From NCBI RefSeq assembly GCF_005146945.1, contig NZ_SWMS01000019.1, positions 61,667-125,666 of the forward strand: DNA of 64,000 nt, read 5' to 3'. This stretch comes from Prauserella endophytica (lineage in GTDB: Bacteria > Actinomycetota > Actinomycetes > Mycobacteriales > Pseudonocardiaceae). A program made the translations under genes and the position numbers. The notes beneath the pieces were generated by a model, which saw only the letters and a program-made list of their open reading frames with translations, did not search any database and was not told where the DNA came from. Below are positions 43,730 through 51,854 of the stretch, one piece after another (position 1 is the stretch's first letter; the number at the start of each line of letters is the position of its first letter).

Positions 43730-45061
43730 TCAGGCCCTGCCCTCGGGCATGGGCGCGCCGACCTCCTGGAGCGTGCCGCCTTCCTCGACGATCCGCTGCG
43801 ACTCAGCGGGTACGCGCAGCCACCGGACCGCGACCGCCGCCAGCACGTACATCGCCGCGAACACGATCGTCACCCCACCGGGACCGATGACGTCGAGGAA
43901 CGCGGCGACGACCAGCGGCCCGACGAACGTGGCGGCGCCCGCGCCGAGGTTCAGCACGGCGATCGCGTTGCCCTTCTGCCCCGGCGCGATCAGCGACATG
44001 AGCACCGAGATCGGCGTGAACCCGGCAAGCGTGATCCCGAAGAAGGCGGCGCAAAGGACCGCCACCCAGTACTGCCCCACGTACTGGGGCACGAAGTAGA
44101 GGCACAGCGAGCTCACCGCACACGCCATGCAGCCGAACCACCGCAGCGTCCGGTGCCAGCCGAGCCTGTCGCTCAGGACCCCGAAGAACAAGTTGGCGAA
44201 GATGTTGGCCGCGCCCAGCACGAACACGAGCTGCAGCCAGCCCGACGTTCCGAAGCCGAGATCGTCGGCGAAGATCGTCGGAAGGAAGACGAGGAACCCG
44301 AACTGTGGAGCGGTGTTGGCGATCCGCACGAGACAGCCGATGCCCACCCTCGGATTGGTGAACGCGATGGCCACGCTGTTGCCGATACTGCGCCAGGTCG
44401 ACACGCCGGGCGCGGCGAGCCGGCCGCCGCCGCGCGCGTGGCGGATGCCCACGAGCGACACCACGCCGCCCAGCACCACCAATACCAGTGACAGCCACAG
44501 CGTCGCGTACTCCCCGATCAGCGGCTGAGACCCGCTGGCCACCAGCGAGCCCAGTGTGGGAAGACCGCCGGTGAAGGCGAAGTAGAACCAACCAACGGCC
44601 GAACCCAGCCGATGTGCCGGGCTTCCGGCGAGGACCCAGACCAGGAACCCGTAGGCGAAGAACGGATACCCGAAGCCACGCAGACCGTAGGTCAGGAGCA
44701 TGAGCGGGTAGTTCTCCGTCGGCAGCGCGACGGCGAGGAAGAGCACCTCGAGCACGCCCCAGATCACCAGGCCCAGCAGCATGACCCGGCGCGGCCCCCA
44801 CACATCGGACAGTGCGCCGGACAGCCACGACCCCGCGGTCACGAGCGCGCCGTACACCGTGATGATCACGGCGGCCCTCGCCGGTGTCCCGGCCCCGTTC
44901 TCGGCAAGGTACGGCGAGATGTACCCCGACTCGACACCGTCGCCGATCATGAAGATCAGGAGGCCGACGAAACCCCAGGCCAGCGGTCGGGGCAGGCCGG
45001 CCCGCTCGATGAGGCCAGGCCTCCCGGCGGTGGCCTCGGTGACGTCATTGGATCCGGACAT
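43730..45061 (-). CDS. MFS permease, polyol-type, copy 2
   Basis: A 443-residue paralogue of the permease at 37468-38760: same opening (LPRPLAWGFVGLLIFMIGDG), same GLRGFGYPFFAYGFLVWVLA and GWHRTLRWFGCMACAVSSL stretches. Twelve helices. It runs downstream of the zinc alcohol dehydrogenase with a 30-base gap, so uptake and oxidation are probably co-expressed. The pair may carry two related substrates or work in opposite directions. Confidence 0.88.
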   Translation of the reverse strand: MSGSNDVTEATAGRPGLIERAGLPRPLAWGFVGLLIFMIGDGVESGYISPYLAENGAGTPARAAVIITVYGALVTAGSWLSGALSDVWGPRRVMLLGLVIWGVLEVLFLAVALPTENYPLMLLTYGLRGFGYPFFAYGFLVWVLAGSPAHRLGSAVGWFYFAFTGGLPTLGSLVASGSQPLIGEYATLWLSLVLVVLGGVVSLVGIRHARGGGRLAAPGVSTWRSIGNSVAIAFTNPRVGIGCLVRIANTAPQFGFLVFLPTIFADDLGFGTSGWLQLVFVLGAANIFANLFFGVLSDRLGWHRTLRWFGCMACAVSSLCLYFVPQYVGQYWVAVLCAAFFGITLAGFTPISVLMSLIAPGQKGNAIAVLNLGAGAATFVGPLVVAAFLDVIGPGGVTIVFAAMYVLAAVAVRWLRVPAESQRIVEEGGTLQEVGAPMPEGRA

Positions 45062-45091
45062 CGATGTCCCTTCTCGTGCGGTTCGCGCGGC

Positions 45092-46087
45092 TCATTGCTG
45101 CGGAAGGATCTGCACCTTGCGCGCCTGGTCCGACCGGGCCGCGTCGAGCGCGGCCGCGTAGTCGGTGAGGCCGAACGTGTGGGTGACCATCCGTGAGGCC
45201 AGCCCTGGCAGACCGGCCATCGCTCGTACCGCGTCGGGGTAGGCGGTCGCGAGCGACTGCGACCCCACCAGCGACAGCTCGCGGTCGAACAGGTCGTACG
45301 GAGCCAGGTCGATGGTCGCCGTGGGACTCACCACGCCCATCTGCAGCAGCGTGCCCCTGGCCGCGAGCCTGCCCAGCGCGTCGGCGACCGCCTGGGGGCT
45401 GCCGCTCGCCTCGACGACCAGATCGACGTCCCGGGTTGCAGCCAGCTCCCCCGGTGCGGCGACCTGGTCGGCGCCGAACTCCAGGGCCGCGGACCTCCGG
45501 ATCGCGCTGGGCTCGACGACCTCGATCGACGCGGCGCCCTCCGCTCGGGCGTAGGCCACCGCGAGCAGGCCGATCGAGCCCGCGCCGTACACGAGCACGC
45601 GCTGCCCGGCGACCGGGCCGATCCGGGAAGCACCGTGCAATACGCAGGCGAACGGCTCGATCAGTGCACCGGTCTCATCATCCACATCAGACGGAAGGTG
45701 ATACGCCACCCTGACCGGAACCCGCACCAGCTCCGCGCAGGCACCGTCCACGGTGACGCCGATGGGCACGAGATCGGGGCACAGGTTGGGGGCGCCGGAC
45801 ATGCACTGCGCGCAGCCACCGCACGCGACGTTCGGATCGACGCAGACACGGTCGCCCTCGGCGAAGCCCGAGACCCCCGGCCCCACGGACACCACGGTGC
45901 CCGCGAACTCGTGGCCCGGTACGACCGGGAACCTTCCGGTCGGGTAGTCCCCCGTGGCCAGGTGCAGATCGGTGCCACAGATCCCGACAGCGGCGGGAGC
46001 GACCACCAGTTCCCCGCTGCCCGGTTCCGGGTCCGGGAGTTCCCGCACCTCGATCGAGCCGGCACCGTCCAGGACAACAGCACGCAT
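45092..46087 (-). CDS. Zinc-dependent medium-chain alcohol/polyol dehydrogenase
   Basis: 331 residues. Catalytic-zinc ligands in GICGTDLH and GHEFAG, structural zinc cysteines in CGGCAQCMSGAPNLC, and a Rossmann NAD(P) site (VLVYGAGSIGLLAVAYA). Resembles sorbitol/threitol-type dehydrogenases. Proposed first oxidation of an imported polyol. The ATG at 46087 is preferred to an upstream in-frame start at 46159. Two copies of the GntR-type motif lie upstream. Confidence 0.92.
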   Translation of the reverse strand: MRAVVLDGAGSIEVRELPDPEPGSGELVVAPAAVGICGTDLHLATGDYPTGRFPVVPGHEFAGTVVSVGPGVSGFAEGDRVCVDPNVACGGCAQCMSGAPNLCPDLVPIGVTVDGACAELVRVPVRVAYHLPSDVDDETGALIEPFACVLHGASRIGPVAGQRVLVYGAGSIGLLAVAYARAEGAASIEVVEPSAIRRSAALEFGADQVAAPGELAATRDVDLVVEASGSPQAVADALGRLAARGTLLQMGVVSPTATIDLAPYDLFDRELSLVGSQSLATAYPDAVRAMAGLPGLASRMVTHTFGLTDYAAALDAARSDQARKVQILPQQ

Positions 46088-46198
46088 CCTCGCGTCCTCT
46101 CGACGTCGATCACGGCGGAGGCGGTACACCCCGGCCGGCGCCCTCCCGCGAAGCCTCACGGTGACGAGCGCCCCGGAAAGATACCTCGTAACGAACGC

Positions 46199-46228
46199 AC
46201 TGTACAGACGTTACGTACTGTATAGACA
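46199..46228. promoter_or_regulatory. Two GntR-type operators upstream of the dehydrogenase
   Basis: ACTGTACAGACG (46199-46210) and ACTGTATAGACA (46217-46228), 18 bases apart. The second contains GTATAGAC, an exact GTxTAxAC HutC-type core. They lie about 110-140 bases upstream of the leftward dehydrogenase start. Confidence 0.65.
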
Positions 46229-46689
46229 ATCTATCTTTGAGCTGCATGAACTCAGAGCAGAGTTCGGCGCAGAGCTACCTGACCGCCTCGACGAGCGGTC
46301 CCGGGCAGCAGTGATCGATGGCCTCGGGACGCGCCTCGGAGCCCCAGTGGTCAACGAGGCGTGTCAGCACCTGCCGGGCCGCGCGGGAACCCGCACAAGG
46401 GCGAGGAGGGCCAACGGCTCCAGGTGGCCCTCACGCGAGCAGCCGAAGCCGGCCGCGCTACGAGTCGTCGTCGCTGTCGGCGGCACGTGAGGATCCGTGT
46501 GCCGTTGACATGAGCTGGCGTAAAGGTGTGCCGGAACAGCGACAACAGGTTCCAGGTAGACACCGACGAAAGGCTGGATCAGTTCCCTCCGGAGGCACGT
46601 GTCGCAGGTTCAAACACACACGGAACCTGTTGGCGCCAGTTGGAGGCCAAGCCTGGGACGATTCTGGGAGAATCGACCTGCGCTGAACC
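46229..46689. other. Intergenic region with possible insertion-sequence end
   Basis: No gene supported. At 46482-46510, CGGCACGTGAGG ... GTGTGCCGTTGACA resembles the sequence CAACGGCACGTGAA near 49220 and may be a remnant terminal repeat of an insertion sequence (tentative). Confidence 0.35.
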
Positions 46690-47140
46690 GTATCGCGAAC
46701 CACCTGTTTTCCCAGGTCATAACCCCAGCGGTGATCATCACCGGTGGGGGTTTCGTCATCGCTGGGAGGCGAAATGGGAGGGCGTTGATCTTGCCCTACT
46801 GTGTTCATGCCAGCACCGGCGCCCTGTAACTGCAAGGTGACCAACGGCGAGCCGACCTGAGCACGCTGGACGAGCGTGAAGTGCAGTTTCATTGCGTCGG
46901 CGCGAACCACCCACAAGATCGCGGACAGGTCCCACTCTGTTGGATAGGAGACGTCGGCCGACTGTAAGCGAACCGCCCCGACACCACGGCCCGCGAACGC
47001 CCCGCGCGCTGCGTGGCGGCTTCTGGCAAGGGGCGCCCCGGACTCCTGCGTGGGCTCCGGACACGCGAGTGTCCCGAGCCGGCTGGCCAGACGCCGTGCG
47101 CACTCCATCGAACCACAACTGTTCGGGACGGCGGCCACTC
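46690..47140 (+). repeat. Long imperfect direct repeat, copy B
   Basis: About 450 bases corresponding to copy A at 35602-36274, in the same orientation, beginning with the tRNA-Val 3'-end bases GTATCGCG-ACCAC and the same terminator-like hairpin. The rest of the tRNA is absent. A 21-base and an approximately 170-base block of copy A are missing. Confidence 0.85.
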
Positions 47141-47405
47141 CGAAACCACCCAGAAGGACCAGCCCCGGGCTCGCGACGCCAACTGCAGCGTGAGCCGAGC
47201 CTGGACACGCCCACGGGAGTGAAACGGCGTGCTGCTGCGCCGAGCCGACCAGGGCGGCCCGGCCTGTGACCGGTACAGGGCGTGGGACGTCGCCCTCCCC
47301 TGCCGACGGTCAGGTACGCCAACTCGGACCGTTACGCCTGTCGATTCTTGTGTTGCTCGCCCGTCATCGCGGTGACAGAAGCGACCGTTGAGGGAGGATC
47401 ACACC
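47141..47405. other. Upstream region of the YCII/ECF pair
   Basis: 265 bases without a supported gene; it should contain the YCII promoter. No clear promoter elements could be assigned. Confidence 0.4.
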
Positions 47406-47783
47406 ATGACCACGTATGTCGTCCTGCTGACCGGGGACGAAACCGCCTGGGAGAGGCTGACTGCCGAGCAGCAGGCCTCGGTGTTCGCGAAACATGAGGA
47501 GTTCGCGCGCCTGCTGGCGTCGCGCGGCCACCAGCTGACCGGCGGTCAGGAGCTGGTGCCGTCCCACACCACCAAGAAGATCACCAAGGCTGCCGACGGC
47601 GCGGTCATGGTGACCGACGGCCCGTACACCGAGAGCGTGGAGCAGCTCGGCGCGTTCTACCTCGTCGAGAGCGATGATCTCGATGATCTGCTCGACATCT
47701 GTGGGGTGCTGGCGGAGCCCGATGGTGCCATCGAGGTGCGCGCCGCGGTCGACCACGGCACCGGCACCGACTCCGGGGCCTGA
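47406..47783 (+). CDS. YCII/DGPF-domain protein
   Basis: A 125-residue ferredoxin-like protein. The DGPF-type motif reads TDGPYTESVEQLGAFYLVE, with E-F-A-R-L-L-A-S-R-G-H-Q-L-T-G-G-Q-E-L upstream. Such proteins are the standard genomic partner of ECF42 sigma factors; their biochemical role is not settled. GGGAGG precedes the ATG. The sigma gene follows after three bases. Confidence 0.92.
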   Translation: MTTYVVLLTGDETAWERLTAEQQASVFAKHEEFARLLASRGHQLTGGQELVPSHTTKKITKAADGAVMVTDGPYTESVEQLGAFYLVESDDLDDLLDICGVLAEPDGAIEVRAAVDHGTGTDSGA

Positions 47784-47786
47784 CCA

Positions 47787-49010
47787 TTGACCGCGATGGA
47801 GCGGTTGCTGCGTGACGAGTGGGGCCGGTTGCTGGCCTTGCTCGTCGCGCGGTACCGCCGGATCGACCTGGCCGAGGACGGGCTCGCCGACGCCGTCGAA
47901 TCGGCAGCTCGCACCTGGCCAATGGATGGAGTACCCGACAACCCCGCCGGCTGGGTGCTCACAACAGCACGTCGAAAGATCACCGACCGCCTCCGCTCCG
48001 AGGAGGTGCTGGTGCGCCGGATGCCGCTCCTCGTGGTCGACGCCAAGCTCGCCGCAGACTCACAGCGAGTGATGGCCGACCCCGGAGACGAACTGCTCGA
48101 CGAGCGGCTGCGGCTGGTGCTGCTGTGCGCGCACCCGCGGCTGCCGCGCGAGGCGGCGGCAGCACTGACCTTGCGGCTCGTGCTCGGGATCCCCACCGCA
48201 GACATCGCCCGGCTGTTCCTCCTGCCCACACCGACGATGGCGGCGCGCCTGACCAGGGCCCGGCGCAAGCTGGCGGGGGCAAGCTTCACCGTCCCCGCAC
48301 CGGCCGAACTGCCAGGCCGAGTGGCGATCGTCGCCGACATCGCATACCTCGCCTTCACAGCCGGATACGCGCCCGGTTCAGGCCCCGACCTGGTGCGCGC
48401 CGAGCTCGCAGGCGAGGCAATCCGGCTGGTCCGGGTCATCCGCTCGCTGCTTCCCGCAGCCAACGCCGAACTCGAGGCCCTGCTCGCGCTGATGCTGCTG
48501 CAGCACTCACGCCGGGCCGCACGCACCCGCGACGGGAAACTCGTGCTGCTGCCCGACCAAGACCGCTCACTCTGGCGGCACGACGAGATCATCGAAGCGC
48601 TCGGCCTTCTCGAGCCCCTGATCGGCGCTCCGCCCGCCCCCTACCTGCTGCAGGCGATGATCGCGGCAGAGCACGCCATCGCACCCACGGCCGCGCACAC
48701 GGCATGGCGCCGGATCGTGCAGCGATACGACGAACTGCTCACCCTCGCCGACTCGCCCGTCGTCCGGCTCAACCGTGCGGTGGCGGTCGCCGAGGCGGAG
48801 GGTGCGAACGCCGGGCTCGCCGCGCTCGACGGCGTCGCGCTCCCCGGCCACCGGCTGCCCGCCACCCGCGCCGAGCTGCTGGCGCGCGCTGGCCGGACTG
48901 ACGAAGCGTTGCGCTCCTTCGCGACCGCAATCGCGCTCTGCCACAACGAAACCGAACGCGCGCACCTGGAGGCCCGACGCGAGAGTTGGCTGGCTTGGCG
49001 CCCGGCATGA
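47787..49010 (+). CDS. ECF sigma factor with C-terminal extension (ECF42 type)
   Basis: 407 residues. Sigma region 2 is at the N-terminus (RYRRIDLAEDGLADAVESAA, NPAGWVLTTARRKITDRLR) and region 4 follows (LPREAAAALTLRLVLGIPTADIARLFLLP). The long C-terminal domain (AYLAFTAGYAPGSG ... LLEPLIGAPPAPYLLQAMIAA) is the helical repeat extension typical of this group, which lacks an anti-sigma factor. The start is TTG 47787 or ATG 47796. Confidence 0.92.
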   Translation: MTAMERLLRDEWGRLLALLVARYRRIDLAEDGLADAVESAARTWPMDGVPDNPAGWVLTTARRKITDRLRSEEVLVRRMPLLVVDAKLAADSQRVMADPGDELLDERLRLVLLCAHPRLPREAAAALTLRLVLGIPTADIARLFLLPTPTMAARLTRARRKLAGASFTVPAPAELPGRVAIVADIAYLAFTAGYAPGSGPDLVRAELAGEAIRLVRVIRSLLPAANAELEALLALMLLQHSRRAARTRDGKLVLLPDQDRSLWRHDEIIEALGLLEPLIGAPPAPYLLQAMIAAEHAIAPTAAHTAWRRIVQRYDELLTLADSPVVRLNRAVAVAEAEGANAGLAALDGVALPGHRLPATRAELLARAGRTDEALRSFATAIALCHNETERAHLEARRESWLAWRPA

Positions 49011-49331
49011 CGCCGGGCGACAACGTACCCTGTCGGGCCGTGCCGGTCGACTCCGCCAGACCAGCCAAGGTTGTGAAGCCGCACAACGGCCTTCAATGCG
49101 TCCCCAGGATCCAGCAAGCCGCGATGAGCACCAATGCCCCGCGGGGCTCCGAAGGAGTTCCCGAACTGGTGAACTGGTTGACGGCACGGTCGTCGCCGGA
49201 TCAATCACGCTCACTGTCAACGGCACGTGAATCTTGGCTTTGGCACGGTTTCCGTGGCTCTGGCGCACTTTCGGTGGTGGGTCGGGCGTGTCGGCGGCCG
49301 ACGCAGGAGGTCGGCTTGATCAAGATCGTGC
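49011..49331. other. Boundary region upstream of the transposase remnant
   Basis: No gene. CAACGGCACGTGAA near 49220 resembles the element at 46482. GGCTCTGGCGCACTTTCGG at about 49256-49274 has the GG-x-TCT-x6-ACT look of an ISL3 left end and may be the inverted repeat of the following transposon. No right-end match was found. Confidence 0.4.
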
Positions 49332-50870
49332 GTGATCGATGCGGATGTGCTGGTTGGGGCGGTGTTTTCGGGGTTGACGGCGTTGACGATCAACGGGATC
49401 GAGGACGCCGGCGAGGTGATTGTGGTTCACGCGTGCACCCGGGGCGGCGCAGTGCGATGCCCGACCTGCGGCACCCTCACCGGGCACGTGCATGCCTTTC
49501 ATCAGCGGGTGCCGGGCGGACGTGCCCGTTGACGGGCGGCGGGTGCTGGTCCGCGTCACGGTGCGGCGGATGCGCTGTCGCGCGCAGGACTGCGCGAGGC
49601 AGACGTTCCGCGAGCAGGTCCCCGGTGTGCTGGAGCGCTATCAACGCCGCACGGTGCGATTGAGCGAGCAACTGCGCGGCATCGTCAGAGAGCTTGCGGG
49701 CCGCGCGTCGGCTCGGTTGCTACCCGTGATGGGAATCGCTGCGGGCAAGGACACTGCGGTGCGTGCGTTGTCGGGTATCGCCGTGCCCGAGCGAACGGTG
49801 CCGCGGGTGCTGGGGATCGATGACTTCGCTGTGCGTCGCAGCCGCCAGTACACCACGGTGTTGATCGACGCCGACAGCGGCGTCCGCATCGACGTGCTGC
49901 CCGGCCGTGGCGCGAGCGTGGTCACCGACTGGCTACGTAGCCATCCCGGCGTCGAGATCGTGTGCCGCGACGGATCGAACACCTACGCCCAAGCCGTCCG
50001 CGACGCCGACCCGGCCGTGCAGCAGGTCGCGGACCGGTGGCATCTGTGGCACAACCTGGCTGAAGCAGCGGTCAAAGAGGTCGCGGCCCACTCTGCCTGC
50101 TGGGCCGGAGCAACCGGTGTCCAGGACGGGCCGCGGGTTCGCACCACATCGAGCCCTGGCATCAGGTGCATGACCTGCTCAAGCAAGGTCACGGACTATT
50201 GGAGTGCTCCCGGCGGCTGAATCTTTCTCTGAACACTGTCAAGCGCTATGCCCGCGCCAGCGAACCCACTCGGATGCAGCGTGTGCCGAAATACCGCCCC
50301 ACGCTGGTCGATCCCTACCGCGATCACCTCCGGCAGCGGCGTGCCGAGCAGCCTGGCGTGCCCGTGACACAGCTGCTGGCCGAGATCCGCGCACTCGGCT
50401 TTCCAGGCAGCGCGAACGTGCTGACCCGCTACCTCAACCAAAGGCCGCGCCGAGGACAAGCAACAACATCTCTCACCCCGGCGCGCGGCTCGCCTGCTGC
50501 TGGCCAGACCGGCCAAGCTCACCGACCGGCAACGCGAACGCCTCCACCACATCGCCGCCGCGTGTCCCGAGATCGCCGCTGTCCGCGACCTTGTCGCCGC
50601 GTTCGCCGCCCTGCTCACACCCGAGCAGACCAACCCCGCCAGGCTCCGGGCGTGGATGGACTCGGCGCGCAGCAGCGAACTACCGCATGTGCATTCCTTC
50701 GTCCGCGGCTTGAAACAGGACTTCGACGCCGTCAGCGCCGCGCTGAGCACGCCGCATCACAACGGCAGGACCGAAGGCGTCAACACCCGCACCAAAATGA
50801 TCAAGCGGCAGATGTACGGCCGCGCCGGCTTCGAACTCCTCCGACACCGACTCGACGATCCAGGAGAACA
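49332..50870 (+). mobile_element. ISL3-family transposase remnant, several frameshifts
   Basis: A full-length ISL3 transposase is spread over several frames. Parts: N-terminal zinc ribbon RCPTCGTLTGHVHAFHQR (frame from 49332); DDE core with VLGIDDFAVRRSRQYTTVLI and VADRWHLWHNLAEAA (frame from about 49510 to 50220); helix-turn-helix LECSRRLNLSLNTVKRYAR (frame 50166-50455); and the end HVHSFVRGLKQDFDAVSAAL with KRQMYGRAGFELLRHR (frame to about 50860). At least three shifts, so it is inactive. The right inverted repeat seems lost. Confidence 0.88.
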
Positions 50871-50889
50871 TTTGCGGCATGGCGGCCCA

Positions 50890-51090
50890 GATCGAACCCA
50901 TCCGGTCGATGCGCTATGACATCACCCGGCAGTTCTCCGGGCCAGGCGAAGTCCTCCAGTAGCACGCCGTGAACGTGACCATGAAGGACGGAGCGCTCCT
51001 GCGCGTCGACGCCGCCGTGTACCCTTCCGCTTCGACAACGGCCTCGTCACCCGCATCGAAGAATACGCGAGCCTTCCCGACGCGACCTGA
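50890..51090 (+). pseudogene. SnoaL-like (NTF2-fold) protein, C-terminal remnant
   Basis: Reads IEPIRSMRYDITRQFSGPGE, then an in-frame TAG after VLQ, then VNVTMKDGALLRVDAAVY, a one-base shift near 51025, and RFDNGLVTRIEEYASLPDAT to a TGA. The ending is typical of SnoaL-like domains. The N-terminal half was probably removed by the adjacent transposon. Confidence 0.6.
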
Positions 51091-51114
51091 CAGCGCCCGG
51101 ATCGCCGGGTCAGG

Positions 51115-51735
51115 TCAGGCTCCCGTCAGCCGGATCGGGCCCCAGGCTTCATCGATGAAGCTGATCGTCAGGGTCTGACCGTCGACAAGGCGGGAAAGCA
51201 CGCTCGGGTCGAGCAGCGCGTGCATGGAAAGGCCGTCGGTGAGCGCGACCAGTTCGGTGGCCAGGGTTTCCGACGACCGCACACTCGGGATGGACTCGTC
51301 GGCTTTGCACTCGTCGATGATCTGTGTGACGACTCCCCGCCAATTTCGCAGGTACTGCACGACTTCGTCGTGCGTTTCCTCGACGGCGTTGGTCTCCGCG
51401 TAGTAGTCGAGAAAGATCCGGGTAAGCGCGACCCGTCGTTCGTCGAGCGGCAATGTCGCCTCGATCGTTCCGTGCAGTTTCTGCAAAGGAGTGAGCGTCG
51501 AATCCTGGAGCAATCGCTTGAGCTCTTTTCCCTGCAAATGCGCGGCCCGCCGGAACGCGCCGAGCATGAGCGCTTCCCGGTTGTGGAAATAATGGTTGAC
51601 GGTTCCTGTCGACCACCTCGCGCGCTCGGCGGCCGCCCGCGTAGTCACCGCCCGCGTTCCCCCCTCCGCGATGAGGGTGAGTACCGCATCACAGATCTCG
51701 TTCCTGCGTTGCTGGTGATCTACGATCTTCGGCAT
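51115..51735 (-). CDS. TetR-family regulator of the carboxylation cluster
   Basis: 206 residues with a helix-turn-helix (GTRAVTTRAAAERARWSTGTVNHYFHNRE, in parts) and a TetR C-terminal domain (FLDYYAETNAVEE). It is the last gene of the leftward group that starts at 62991, separated from the permease by 120 bases. Likely local regulator; ligand probably an acyl-CoA (inference from cluster content). Confidence 0.88.
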   Translation of the reverse strand: MPKIVDHQQRRNEICDAVLTLIAEGGTRAVTTRAAAERARWSTGTVNHYFHNREALMLGAFRRAAHLQGKELKRLLQDSTLTPLQKLHGTIEATLPLDERRVALTRIFLDYYAETNAVEETHDEVVQYLRNWRGVVTQIIDECKADESIPSVRSSETLATELVALTDGLSMHALLDPSVLSRLVDGQTLTISFIDEAWGPIRLTGA

Positions 51736-51854
51736 CTTCCGCTGTCCTCTTCGTCGTCCGAGTCTCGCCCATCACTGTATTCACGGCGTTGCCGTGGCCT
51801 CCGAACCGGCCACGGCAACGCCTCCTCTCGCCGCCGGCGGCCGGTAGCACCTCG

